Shown here piece by piece: positions 1 to 11,701 of a DNA stretch of 32,403 bases; the first letter of the stretch is position 1, and each line of letters begins with the position of its first letter. A program made the translations under genes and the position numbers. This DNA is from Hypsibius dujardini. Lineage: Eukaryota > Tardigrada > Eutardigrada > Parachela > Hypsibiidae. Below the pieces are notes generated by a model, which was not told where the DNA came from, ran no database searches, and saw only the letters and a list, made by a program, of their open reading frames with translations. The DNA lies in contig LRSR01014415.1 in NCBI GenBank assembly GCA_001579985.1, positions 1 to 32,403 of the forward strand. The letters run 5' to 3'.

Positions 1-3000
1 CTATCGAAGCGACCATCACCACCTCTGTCTGGATTCTAATCCTCCTAACAGCCTCAATTGGAAACGTCCTGGTCATCGTTGCCATCTTCACCCATCCGGC
101 CCTTTACATCGTCCAGAATTTCTTACTCGTCTCGCTCGCCTGTGCGGATATCTTGGTGAGAGATACATAGGAGCCTAAAAAGAAGACGACACATCTAGCT
201 AATCAATTTCAGACGGACAGACTGATGGATCAATAAATACTATATTACTTGAAAAGTCTATGTCTGGATGAATGGATGCACATCGGAACGTTGATTAGAA
301 TAAATGTTGAATATAAATATGTGTCTTGTTGTATATTTGGGAAGAAAGAAGGAAGAAGGAAGGAAGGAGGCTGGGGGCGTTGAGTGCTTAATTCAGCGTG
401 AGGAGCGATTGATGTTTGTCACTGTTATGTCACTTAATTGAATTCAATCGCCCAGTTGAAGCCTTCCCATCAGCCCACAGACAGACATTGTATCTCGGCG
501 TTCACTCTCTAATTAGCCCGGGTAACCTCTATTTCAAATTCCAATACGGTCTCCCTCCTACTGTACACATGTTTCCTTGGCATAAACAGAGCCCTTGAGT
601 GGGTCGCCGAATGGTAATAATTTTGTTATGTTAGGTCGCAACGCTGGTCATGCCGTTCTCCATTACCACTACTCTATTGGGGGAGTGGATCTTCGGACGT
701 GGTTTCTGCTTGTTTCATGTGACCTGTGACGTCTTGCTGTGCACAGCCTCAATTTTGCATTTGGTGGCAATTGCTCTCGACCGGTAAGTCACACCACCAG
801 ACTACAATACCAATCAAATGCCAAAGGAATAAACGTAGGCCTAAGAAGCCATTTACTTTTTCTTATTCATCTCAAAAGACTTGAACCGTTTGCATTCGGT
901 GCAAGGAGACCGTCAAGCTCGTCATTCAGAACTGCAATACTAACACCGTTGCATTTCTTCTTTGGCTAGTCCAAGTCAGCAAGGCATAATTATAGGATTA
1001 AACGTTTGATTCTCTGTTAACGGAATATCTTATTACAATATTCCCTATGTCGGAAAAAGAGGATGCAAGTATGAAGAGCGCTGTGACCTTGGCCTGTTAT
1101 TACAGTACAGTACTGTCTGTACATATAAGTTATTACGTGACAGGGCGCAGCACAGGTCGCGGAGACATTTTGGAGAGAGCTAGTACAGTATCTTATTAGA
1201 GTATGGGAGGCGTTTCTGCTCCTATGTCTACAGTAGTTGAAAAGGGGGTCTTTTTATGATGAATGTGTAGAGCGAGTGTAACCTAATTGATTTCTCACTA
1301 ATCATTGAAGCGTTTCTAAAGAAACGGAAGGAAGAAGATGGAAAAAAGATGGGCCCAAGAAAAATAAACGAATGGATGATTGAATTGGCAGAGAATGTGA
1401 TTACACTCGCTCCCTCCGTGGGCAGTCTAGAGGAGTACTTACCCTTCCTCGTACCAATGTCTGTCTTCTTGCTTCGACAACCGAAAATACTTAAGAAGCC
1501 GTCCATATTTAGTGACTACGTTGCCTCATACCAGTTTTACTACCAAATACTCGCGAATTGCGGAATGACGCATGAGAAGTGGATGAATTTTCTTGCTGCC
1601 GTAAAGCAAAACTTAATAGTATAGAATACTAGTACAGTATTAATCACGCTAAACCAAGAGCGACATGGTCTTCCTGCCTTCCTTCCCACGTTGATTTTTT
1701 AGCCATTTAAAACTTGTGTCTACCACAAAGACAACTGGGATTATTTGCTTCAGCATCAAGATTTGGACAGGGCGGGGCGGGTTGATTTAGCGACAGCGGT
1801 CTGATACAGTACAGTTGTATGTCCCGGTTGCGATCATCTAATCGCGTCTTCGTGGAAGAAGGAACAAAGATGCCAGAGTAAACAAAGACACAGTATGGTA
1901 GAATTTCCATTTCATCCCGGAAGAGTAGTAGTTGTTAGACCTGACCAATTTTTTTACTCCTGCGATAAGTCAGGGGGGATGGAAAATTGTGCAGACAAGT
2001 TGAATGTTTGCACTTTGAGAGAATGCTTTTTAGTTAGGGGCGGGCGTGGTAGTGTATGTAAAGTGTGTAAACACCCGCCAAAGGAATGCGCAATGGAAGC
2101 GAGCCAGCTACTTGTGATGAATGGAGGAATCTGTTGATTCTAGGATGATGTGATGGCAGACGGGGGAATATATATCCATCTCCACACGATCATTAATTAC
2201 CGGCCGTAGGGGGTATATATACTAGTAGTGCTGCACGTAAGTAAACAACTATTACGTCTAGCGTGGCAGGGAGGGCATTTTACACTTTTTCCCTGTTTGC
2301 TCATTTCCCGATTTGTATGTACACTTTCTTCTGCTCTGGACAGGATATGCTGCTAAAAAGCTGATAGCACTTGCTCACACATTTCTGCTTGATTTGGAGC
2401 ATGTTTTTTGAATTACGCTAGTCTGCAGGGTTCTTTATTTCTTTCTGCATGTGTGTCTGTCCACTGTAATTTGCCCTTCTTCCTTATAAGCAGGCAACAC
2501 ATTGACCTCGGTCCTTGGGATTTGGTCATTTTTCCACTCGTGGGGTTCATGCCGAAATGAGTATTAATAATGCAAATGATCAAAGTGGACTTCTCTCCGT
2601 CCTCAACCAATCGTCAAGAGATGGAGCAAAATAACATGTGCTGCGGAGTTGAAAGAAGACTCAATAAGACAGATAGAAGGCGTTTCCAGTTTTAGAACTT
2701 ACTATCCTTCTAGAGCAGTCCTTCTTTAGGCTTTCGCATTAACTGCCACGTGTATAGGGAAGGAAGGAGCGACCGTTTGCGACCTTTATTAAAGAGACTT
2801 TCCTTGCCCTTGGTGTGTGTAGAAAGGAGTGAAATGACAAATTAACTGCTTGCCGTGAACGTTGAATGATCTATCTCTGTGAGACGCGTGGGGGTTAAAA
2901 GTGAAGAGTGATTTGAAAGGCCGCTGGTCCTATAGTCTCTTCTTGGGGTTCCCCTTCCTCTCTTCCTCACAATCTCATGAGTGAGATTTCAAGTTTAGAT

Positions 3001-6000
3001 CCAACCCAGTATTTGTATGATGTGTCGTGGAAAGGCGATCCGCCGACCGTGTGAAGGAAGCCGACCCAGAGACGGAGACGGAGAGCCGAGCTGGAGGCAA
3101 TAAGTGATTTGATCCCGTTCTCTTGTTTTGTCCGCCATGTTCACACCCCAACACACATTCAAACGTCACAACATTTTGCGCATTTCATTTATCGCCATGT
3201 TAAGCCCGTTTGTTTGTTTCGCCTTTTTTCCTCCTCTCTCCCCTCTTTCTTTCATGGGAGAGAGCAATGGCCCGGATGAAGTCATTTAAGTAATAGAGTC
3301 ATGTAGAAATATTCTATCGTGCAGGTAAAAAAGCCGAAGATAGAGACTTTGAAACGGAATGAGCCCGTCTTGAGCATAAATAATGGAGGGATTAGTCTAG
3401 CCACTAGCAAGGTTCTTGGCCATCAGACACCGGAAAAGCCTCCGTCATCCTACGTCTCGATCGGTATGAGCAAGGCAGCAAATCCCCAATAGTCTGCGAG
3501 CCTAAAAAAGCGTTTATGCAGCGATCACTGGATAATTTTTGTCTGTCTGTGTCGCCTTCGTTTCTCCTTGTGAATCGAGTGATGGACCCAGTGGATTTGT
3601 CTCCCGGGGGATTGGAGGAAGGGAACGATCGGCCGTCGTGGTGGATGAGGGGGAGGAAGAGGACGCAAGCCAAGTAAGTGACTGTTGTCAAGTTGAACAG
3701 CTGCGCAGAGCTTTTGCATGCGTTCCACCTCGGCGCTGCTGTAATCAAAGATGTGAGCCTGTGATGCACACACACAAACACACTTATATTTAACGTTTCC
3801 CAATGAGGAAGGGAAAGCAGAAATGGCCCCAGCAAAAGGCAAGCTGTTTCTAACCATGAAAGACAGGCTCATTGCACTTGAAACAGGAAGGAAGTGGTCG
3901 AAATTGTGCTCCATATGCAAGCAATGCATCAAGTCATTCCTATCTTCACTTGGCTTCTCTTCCTTCCTTCCCTACTGCGAGCATTGGCTTTTGTTTAAAA
4001 CTTCACTGGGATGCATGGAGTGCAATTACTTAATGTCTTTCCGTTCCTCGAGTATTGCACTGAGGAATAAGCACGCATATCCGCAGAGTGCCAACGGGAG
4101 CAGAGGAAAGTCATTAGGAAGGAATATTACACTCGGACCCCTTTCTAATAATGCCCTTCAGTCATACACAATACTCTCTCAACTTTGACTGCTCGATCCT
4201 TCTTCTATCCCATTTGGTCCCCATGCCCTCGCAATTACTATTAATTCTTTTGCGCGTTAACGCCACATGCAATTGCAATTCGTAGCTCTGGCTGTTCCTT
4301 TTTCGAACCTCCCCTTTAACAAACGAACAGAGGAATAAACAGTTCGCGCCTAGAACAGTGCTCTTTTCCTTAAGAAAATTAACTTGTTTATTCGCGGAGA
4401 GCGGCGGTAGTTGGCCTCTGCGATAGATAGCCCAATCTGGTCTGACAAGTGCAGAATGTTTAATGACAATAAATCAGGCCAAACTATAAGGGTCCTGTCA
4501 AAGCCTCACCATCCAAACGGGCATCTTGAGACACCGCGTCGACCAGCAGATGAAAGGAAGGAGAGGACCAACTCCTTCTGGTTCGCTCTCTTTCTTTCAT
4601 CAAACTCTCATCAGCAAGCGCTCCATATCTAAATATCCCCCCATTCCCTAATGGCCAATTCAGCGCTTCAGCACCAGCATCTTTTAAGCTGCTCCGGCTA
4701 CAACATACAACCAACCAGAGTATCTCTTCACTGTGAAACCAACCCCTTTGAAGGACCTTGATCTCCTGGTCCTGGCGCGAGCACCGGGATTTCCGCGCTT
4801 AAAGTACTGTAACTTTGCACGGTTAAGAGAGAATTTTATTTGCATGTCATTTTGCCCATAGATCATAGATGCCGTTATATAATAGGGAACAACAATCCCT
4901 ATTGCATTCTCGCTCTGTTTTCTTCCTTTTAAGCGCACGATCCTTCTTTGATAAGAGCGAGCCATCGGGATAGTTGTACGTTGAAATATTCCGCCCTTTT
5001 CATTTCTAAGAAGACTAACCTTAGTTTATGTTGACCAAATGTTTATTGATTAAGCACAAATCGTGGGATGCAAACTTTTGAATTTTGATCAAGAAGCAAT
5101 ATTTAAATCCCCCATCGAAGACTCTTAAAACCACCTTAAAGGGAACAAGATCGGACCTAACTGCATGTTGGAGTAAAGGAATCTGCCTAAAGGCACTAAA
5201 CTGCATTGATGTAATCTGTTACAGCATCGGCTGGGTTGGGAGGTTGTTTGTAGTAGTAGGCGAGGAACGTAAAATACACCTCCTGTCCTGACTGTGCGTT
5301 GCAGGATTAATTAACAGTCAAAAGAGTAGAGTTGGTTTAGGCCACATTCCTGGCATCTCCTCCCACACCCTTCTTTGATGGAACGATCCCTAACGGACAG
5401 CGTTTATTTCCTCGTGAGCACCCTCAACTCAAACTAATACAGAAAGAAAGAAGCGGCTCTAACGATCCAAATGTCATCCCGATCAAAGGCGATTAATTAA
5501 AAGTCGTAACCTGGACTCTGCACGTCTCGTCCTGTGTTCCTCGGCTTGCCGAAAGGGAAGAGCCGCCTGTTAATGCTGGTATGTAGTATGTGTGGATGTG
5601 GTGGGCGCTTTTTGGCAAGACGCCCGGGAAGCTGGTATGTGAGAGGATAGGGAAGGAAGAGAAAGTAGTTAAATGTATCCATCAAAAAAGACGACGAACG
5701 TTCGCGTGTCTGAACCGGGGAAAGGTTTATACTGTGTGTGTGTGCTTTTTTAAATGAATCTTTGGCAAGGGATAGAAGGAAGGAAAGAAGGGAATGACAC
5801 AAGACAGCACAAACTCTTTCCCTCAAGTATATATTTAGCCCATCAACATCATCAGGCGTCAAACTATTTTCCTTCTCCAGTAACGAATCATTAGCTTCTT
5901 CGCGCGTCGCCGCTGGGGCGTGCCGTAAAAGAAGGACATTCTTCGTAGAACCAAATGACTGTAATGTAGAGCGTATGCTCATTAGCTCTCGCACTACTAC

Positions 6001-8008
6001 AGTATATACTGACTGACTAATGGGCGGCATTGTAACGACCAGATGAAACGGCTCAACCGAGCCAGCTATTTGGCTCTTTCATCCACCTCTTTTCACTCCA
6101 ATCACCCCAAAGAGGTCCCCGTTGACCCTGACCGTCATACTTACCCTACACAAAACACATTCACACCACATGCCACCCATATGGCTTGAGCAAATAATGC
6201 AAGATTTAATTTACGTTTACGTTAGTGCGTGTTGTTCTAAATAATGTGGCTCTATATTTACAAACACTGACATTCATATAATCTCATCTCTCCCTATAGG
6301 TTCTTCGCAATCCACTATCCCATCCGATATGCTCAAACGCGTAACCTGACCTTTGTCTTGGTGATGATTGGTTCAGCGTGGGTGGTCAGCGGGCTCATCT
6401 CCATCCCTCCACTCCTCGGATGGACGGACATGAGTCCGAACCAATCCGAATGCGGTTATGTTAGTGAAAAAGGCTACATCGTCTACAGCTCCCTGGGATC
6501 CTTCTATATTCCCCTCATCATCCTGGTGACAGTTTATTTGACCATTTTCATTTCGGCCCGACGTCGACTGAGGCGAAGGGCGGGAGCGAATTCTCCGTAT
6601 TCCGCAGCGTCAACCCCCGTCGCTCCACAAGGTATGAAGGAAGAAAAGGGACACACCCCTTTCCGTGCAAGCAATTGCGCCAGCTGTATACGCTCTTTCA
6701 GCATTTTCGATTAAGAGACAGGCATTTTAATCCAGCATTTCGTGACGAAGGAGAGAATGGAAAGGTGCATAGGTTGATAAGGGGTTTTGTTTGCTGTTGC
6801 AGTGGACGCGGCCTCCATCGACTCGCCTGACAAATCCGATGCGGGATCCAGTAGTACCACGCCAGGTGGTGGTGGCGGAGGAGGAGGAGGAGGAGGAGGA
6901 GGAGGAACGGCAACGGGATCAAGCTGGCTGTCCAACGCACAAAGTAATCAGCTTCAGACACGTCAACTGGCCGACCACCGCCGGCTTCACCGCAAATTCT
7001 TGTGCTTTCCCCTTGCGAGCCGGTGTTCGGCGTGTCAACGTGCCCGCCATCGCATGACAAAAGAGAGCTCGCAGATCATCTCAAGCTTCCAGATTATCGA
7101 GGAGGACGACTTCTCGGCCGCTTGCTCCCCGATTGTTGACCTGACTCTGCCGCAGACAGAGTCCCTTTTCAGCCACTCCCTTCATAATAATAATACAAAG
7201 GCTTCTGTTCCACTGTTGGACTTGGGCCATCATCATAACCACTCCTCCTCTACCACTACTACTAGCAATGGCAGTCTTAAGCACTCAACCTCATCCTGTT
7301 CAGGCTCCCTCCTGCCTGATCCCTGTGGCAAATCCCCTTCTCACCTCTTTGTGCCCAAGATTATCCGTCCCAAGCAGCTTGCTTCAGCCTCGTCCGCACA
7401 AACAAAGTCCTCCTCACCCAAGTCCAAGAACAAGACCACGGCTAACAACCACAACACAAGTCCCGCCAAAAAACAGCTTCTGTCCAATAATAGTCAATCT
7501 GTCGACGTTAAGCGTAAGCTTTCACCACAACATCTATATTGTTTCCCTCTAAAAAATCGTTTCTCTTTCAGAAAGCCTAGCAAAGAGGCAAAAGATCAGC
7601 TTGACCCGAGAGCGACGCGCTGCACGAACTTTGCTGATTGTTGTCCTGGTATTTGTCATTTGCTGGTTGCCTTTTTTCGTCTGGGTAAGAGTTGTAGCTA
7701 TAGTCTACTCTCAATCTCCGTGAGCTAAAAGCATTTGTCTCCTTTTCTCTCCTAGTACTTGGTGAAGCCGTTCTGCCCTGACTGCCCCATGGACGAACGA
7801 TCATATAACTTCATATTGTGGCTAGGATTTCTTAACAGGTAGAGGTACAAGATGCGTCAATCACCAGATGATAGTTAAAAAAATATTTGTGTTTTTCAGT
7901 TCACTCAACCCAATCATCTACACAATATTCAATCTGGACTTCCGGAAAGCTTTTGTGAAAATTTTCCAAAAGATGTTTTACAAAGACCGCAGGCGTACAT
8001 TTTACTAA
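1..8008 (+). CDS. Aminergic G protein-coupled receptor, tyramine/octopamine type (5' end missing)
   Basis: A rhodopsin-class receptor of the plasma membrane that should bind a biogenic amine. Exons: 1-155 (cut by the window edge), 635-783, 6300-6631, 6803-7513, 7572-7684, 7756-7838 and 7900-8008; all join in phase and give 549 visible residues. TM1 has GNVLV and TM2 ADILVATLVMPF. TM3 carries the amine-binding Asp83 (TCDVLLCTASI) and the disulfide Cys76. ECL2 has Cys152, TM5 has SSLGS (residues 164-168), TM6 CWLPFF (479-484) and TM7 NPIIY (517-521) followed by TIFNLDF. The third intracellular loop is long (about 270 residues) and low in complexity, with a 14-Gly run. TM5 followed by ARRRLRRR, and TRERRAARTL before TM6, are what I recall from type 1 tyramine receptors; an alpha-adrenergic-like octopamine receptor is the alternative. 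Oddities: DRF replaces DRY, and the C-tail is very short (about 25 residues). The start codon is outside the window. Confidence 0.9.
784..6299 (+). other. Second intron of the receptor gene (5.5 kb)
   Basis: This stretch is bounded by a GTAAGT donor at 784 inside the split DRF arginine codon and a TATAG acceptor at 6299. It is far longer than the other introns of this gene after it (58-170 bp). It contains several ORFs of 60-177 codons on both strands. None shows a recognisable domain, and many overlap in opposite frames. There are AT-rich runs, small purine-rich microsatellite tracts near 345-370 and short palindromic words built on AGTACT near 1105 and 1630. I see no convincing extra exon, RNA gene or transposon in it. 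Confidence 0.8.
6865..6906 (+). repeat. GGN trinucleotide repeat encoding 14 glycines
   Basis: A run of GGT/GGC/GGA codons, ending in a pure GGA tract, lies inside the fourth receptor exon. It encodes poly-glycine in the third intracellular loop. It is likely length-variable between individuals. The antisense reading gives poly-proline ORFs that are shadows. Confidence 0.9.
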
Positions 8009-8178
8009 AGGCGAAATTGCATTCGTCCGAGCTGTTGTGTATCATCATAATGAGAAGACGACTCGGTCCGTGATTGAATCTGTGATTCGTTTCAATGCAG
8101 TGGTTTTTCTTGCGTTACAGTGCCACGTCTCAAGGTAAAATCAGAAATCGTAAAAAGACGTGTCAGTCTGATGCTGGG

Positions 8179-8184
8179 AATAAA
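8179..8184 (+). promoter_or_regulatory. Candidate polyadenylation signal of the receptor gene
   Basis: A canonical AATAAA lies 171 nt after the receptor stop codon, with no other gene between. The site is inferred from position and hexamer only. Confidence 0.5.
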
Positions 8185-8824
8185 ACGAGCTCTTATGATA
8201 GTTCTAGGAAATACAGTAATGCTCATCTTGGCTCTGTGAAACGGCCCTTCTCTCCGGAGCAGGATGATACCTATAATACTGCCATGCAATAATAGTCTAT
8301 CACTTTTGATCTTACAGCGACGGACCACTTCTCGGATCAAATGTAAAAAACCGTTCAAAAGCGGCGTTTATATAGTTTAGTTTGCTGGAGTGTCATCCGC
8401 ATGCACCAAAGTAAAGACGGTGGAAGTTAGTGGTTTACGCTGATTAGGCATTATAATATACCTAACGACGGTACCATTATAGTGAAATTGTTCTACGTAA
8501 CCTGGACCATTTGTCGTCATCAGTATCTCAGAATATCCAATCAGTCGAGGATATGCGTGGACGTTCTTCCAAAGGATGGGTTGGCAAACTGTCTGAAGAC
8601 AGATTGATATGCAGGCCTCAAACAAACTCATCAGCGAGCCCCTTGGCCTCCTCGTGTGTGACCAGTAACAATTCTGTTTCGAGACATGCATTCGAAATGC
8701 TCTTCTGCTTGATTTCTATAAATCAAGGGGTTATTTTTTATTTGCATATTTAATAGCCGAAATTCGGGATTCCACTAGGCTCTACAAAAAAAGAAGTAAA
8801 ATTACTGCTTCAAGGAAAGTAGAG
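8185..8824. other. Intergenic, nothing recognised
   Basis: This is the flank downstream of the receptor gene. It contains only short ORFs of up to about 100 codons that overlap on opposite strands and show no domain. Confidence 0.6.
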
Positions 8825-9104
8825 TACCGTATTCCCCCGATCTCAAGGGACACTTTTTTGCCCTACCAGTTAATTTGATCCACCCCGGATCTTATCTGTT
8901 CATCACCGCTTGCTATTGTTTACCTACAATCAATCAACTGATCTAATTTGTGCGTCAAGAAATCCCTCTTAATCAATCAGTCAATCGCTGCTAAGTTGCG
9001 CTTAAATTTCAACCAATCATGACACAGTGAATCCCATTGAACAGTCAACCGATGACTGGAGTGGGCGGGGCTTAACTGTCCCTTGAGATCGGGGGAATAC
9101 GGTA
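8825..9104. mobile_element. TIR element (MITE-like), 280 bp, TA-flanked
   Basis: The 26-bp end at 8827-8852 (beginning CCGTATTCCCCCGATC) is matched exactly by its reverse complement at 9077-9102. Both ends are flanked by TA (8825-8826 and 9103-9104). Perfect terminal inverted repeats, small size, no coding capacity and a TA duplication fit a Tc1/mariner-type MITE. The exact ends suggest recent insertion or strong constraint. Its right edge touches the retrotransposon fragment that follows. Confidence 0.85.
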
Positions 9105-9116
9105 CACTTCGTCTAA

Positions 9117-9450
9117 CTCTCGTGAAAGAGGATGAGTAGATAAAACGCAAGTGGCATTTCCTCTTTGAATCTCGATGCTGACACGCTGACAAAGATATTC
9201 AAAGGACTTCTCTCCAGTCCGACCAGCAATTTTCCGACCGAGAGAAGACAACAGAGATTTAGTAGTCGGACCCCACGGCCCCAAAGTTTCGAAAGAAATG
9301 GGACTAAAGAAAAAACGCCCTCGAAGAAAGTCGTAGTGCTGAGATTTTCGTTGCTCTGCCTTGACCGCCGCTCCTCCGGCCGCCGTGATGGTGTCCGCGA
9401 TGTTAGAGGTCGCCATTGTATCCCAGCATTATTAGTCCAGCGATTCAATG
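9117..9450 (-). pseudogene. Non-LTR retrotransposon ORF2 C-terminal fragment
   Basis: Read on the minus strand from about 9416, the protein contains AAGGAAVKAEQRK, ETLGPWGP, LGRKIAGRTGE and LCQRVSIEIQRGNA. This order (AE-RK, ETLG-WG, LG-I--TG, QR-S--IQRGNA) is what I recall from the extreme C-terminus of reverse-transcriptase ORFs of animal LINE-like elements. Upstream the frame is broken: stops precede the Met at 9416, and weaker similarity seems to continue in another frame to about 9600. There is no RT catalytic core in the window. I read it as a dead, 5'-truncated copy, with its 3' side next to the TIR element at 8825-9104. Confidence 0.6.
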
Positions 9451-9599
9451 GAAGGTATCCTACGTTATCTACCTTGCGCAACATAGGGTACAATGGTTGC
9501 ATCTCTAAGGTCCTGAACGGCTGCGCCAGCGAATGGGGCTACCGACGTGGATTTGTTGATGAGGTCGTGCCTTGAAGTAGATGACTAAACGTCTTCTCT

Positions 9600-10830
9600 T
9601 CTGGACACTGGGCACCGGAAACTCTTGGCATTCCGTCAGCTCCGTTTCAGTAATCGGATTATCTAGACATTATAGGGCGTTAGTAAGGAGTGTAAGAATG
9701 AAAGAGTGCCGTGTGAGGGCATCAAAACCTGAAAAGAAGGTCTCCACTTGGTGATTGGTAGTCAAGAGTGTGACACTCAATTTACGACCGGCAAGCCTTT
9801 CATCCCCACCGCAATTCCCATTACGGAGAAGGTTTAGAGGTGGGCTGTCAATTTGAGAGGAAAGATGGAATTTGTTATACAGCAGACGAGTGAGTCGTCT
9901 GTCAGACGCCCTCTGCAGGTCGTGAACGAGAGCTACAGGAAACCTTAATTGAGGAACAGATTGAGCTTTAGGAGTCTCTGCAATCCTGCCCCTTGATGCC
10001 GCTGTTACTGGCAACAATTCGGCTACCGCCATTGTCCTCCTACCAACATACTATCTGTTGTTAATCTTCAGCGTGATATTTATAAATTGCAAATGGATGT
10101 TGTTTCTTTGATTTGTTGTAGCCAGTTATTTTGATTCGCGTTCCGTTACCGATTTCCTTGAGTGCTCCATATGACTGTTAAGATTAAAGAACGATGTATG
10201 TTCACTGTACAACGAGAAAGGTCGACACAATACCCTCTTTGTTGCTGACCTGCTGATTCGTGAGTCGGTCGTTTTTCGTTGAGAGGAAATGTGGGATTCC
10301 CTTTGGTGTTTTGCCCATAAACTGTTGTGGTTGTTTTCCCATTGTCATCAGAGCCGGCATTTAAGCAGAAGCAAAACATAACAGCCTCTCCAAGATTAGA
10401 CTAAAACGAACGTATAAAACTGCATTTATTTAAAACTATTAGATTGAATGTCAAACATATGTTGGTTGCGGTGAAATGCCGCAATAATTTTCGGCAGCGC
10501 AAACAAAATTAAGAATTAACTCAAAAAAACAAAAGGGCTCTTGTCAGATCAGATTGTCGCATCCCAAGTACGCAAATTGTTGGCTTTCTTGAGGGAAATG
10601 TTTGTTTTCTGTCCTGATTTTATCCCTCGATCTTGATGCGGAAAAAGGCCTCACAAATAGGAATCGTTGCCTAGGATACTAGATATCCTAAATACGAAGC
10701 TTTCACTTAATCTAGTGGCGAATGTTGCCAAAAAAGGCGCACAAAGTTTAATAATTAAGAGTTTCAGTAGTGCGCACTGTGTACTCTCCAGCGTGAGTAA
10801 TGAGCATATGTTCACTATTTTATCACAAAC
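9600..10830. other. Intergenic, no clear gene
   Basis: A 120-codon minus ORF at 9670-10032 could belong to the decayed retrotransposon next to it, but no motif confirms this. The rest holds short hairpin-forming words, such as TGCGG/CCGCA near 10470, and no supported feature. Confidence 0.5.
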
Positions 10831-10835
10831 TGATT

Positions 10836-10903
10836 TTTAATGCCACTTTTGGCACAGTAGAAACCAGATTTAATGCCACTGTTGGCACAGTTGAGACCAG
10901 GCT
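10836..10903. repeat. Two-copy tandem repeat, about 34 bp unit
   Basis: Two adjacent units each read TAATGCCACT(T/G)TTGGCACAGT followed by a similar tail (GAAACCAG / GAGACCAG). Within each unit TGCCA...TGGCA forms a short inverted repeat. The function is unknown. Confidence 0.7.
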
Positions 10904-11140
10904 TGGATTGAAGAGACCGAGTTATTGATTGGAATTTCCCTCGTTGTCGTTTGTCGCTTTTCCTTCCATTCGCTTCACGCGATGGTGTGTGTCATATCTC
11001 CAGAAGGTCTCGCTTTCGTCCAGTCAATTGAAGCATCTGACACTTAACCCATTCGCTTATTTCACCTGCGTTCCTAGTCTCTCTCCTCTCTCACTCGAAT
11101 CACAACTGACTGAACAGGCTGCTGACTTTCCGGTTATGCA

Positions 11141-11701
11141 ATGCGGAAGAAAAGAAAGGGGAGGTCGACCATACTAGGCAATGTTGACATATCGATCCAG
11201 TCCAGATTCCCTTGTCAAAGCTCCTCGATCTTGAACCAGTGCATTGTCAACCGGCTGCAGGAGTATCACGATTTTGTGGTCTTTAGTTTTACTCTCCTTG
11301 TGTCCGTCATCGTTTCGGTTCCGCAGGTTTTAATAACGTTCAACCATACTGAACTACAACAATACATGGAACTACCTCTTGTCAATATGTTATCCCATGG
11401 AAAAACGTTTACGGCACCTTACTACAAGCAGGTATGGTTTGTAAAACCAATTCCGGAAACGCTTATGATTCTTCTGGCATATACAATTGGTGAGGCAAGC
11501 ATGTACCTCAAGGTCCCTCAAGTACTGAGTATCGATTCGAGCCATCCGGGAGACTCTTGCCATCGCAACATCATGTTCCGTATCGTTCTTGTGTGTCGTG
11601 ATGGAGCTTTCAAGGTTATTCGAATAAAGTATCTTGTGACGCAAATTCTTCTGATGAATGAGATGAAAGCTTTAAAAAATTGTAGGACAATCGAATTTTA
11701 A
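11141..11701 (+). CDS. Unassigned 186-codon ORF, possibly a COX2-like fragment
   Basis: This is an intact ORF from ATG to TAA with no introns needed. It is the longest unexplained ORF in this intergenic region. It has one clear hydrophobic segment after EYHDF (VVFSFTLLVSVIVSVPQVLI, residues about 45-65). A later stretch has HGKT, then W with P four residues on, then LM-LLAY and MYL. That spacing recalls the HG-T / IWT-LP / LM--A / LYL arrangement of the second membrane segment of cytochrome oxidase subunit 2. No copper-binding C-terminal half follows. The similarity is weak and could be chance: about one ORF of this length is expected in a window this size. It may be noncoding, a degraded mitochondrial transfer, or an unknown gene. 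Confidence 0.25.
   Translation: MRKKRKGRSTILGNVDISIQSRFPCQSSSILNQCIVNRLQEYHDFVVFSFTLLVSVIVSVPQVLITFNHTELQQYMELPLVNMLSHGKTFTAPYYKQVWFVKPIPETLMILLAYTIGEASMYLKVPQVLSIDSSHPGDSCHRNIMFRIVLVCRDGAFKVIRIKYLVTQILLMNEMKALKNCRTIEF

Noticed and set aside
3404-3932. Overlapping minus ORFs of 143 and 135 codons with a plus ORF of 84 codons
   Set aside because: They lie inside the large receptor intron, overlap in three frames, and show no recognisable domain, signal peptide or splice context. Chance is sufficient.
5497-6030. 177-codon minus ORF in the receptor intron
   Set aside because: No domain is recognised and the composition is ordinary. The length is near the chance expectation for a window this size.
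6698-7060. Minus-strand ORFs with poly-Pro or poly-Leu, and plus ORF 6791-7057 with poly-Glu
   Set aside because: They are other-frame readings of the GGN repeat in the receptor exon, whose own frame is fixed by in-phase splicing to TM5 and TM6.
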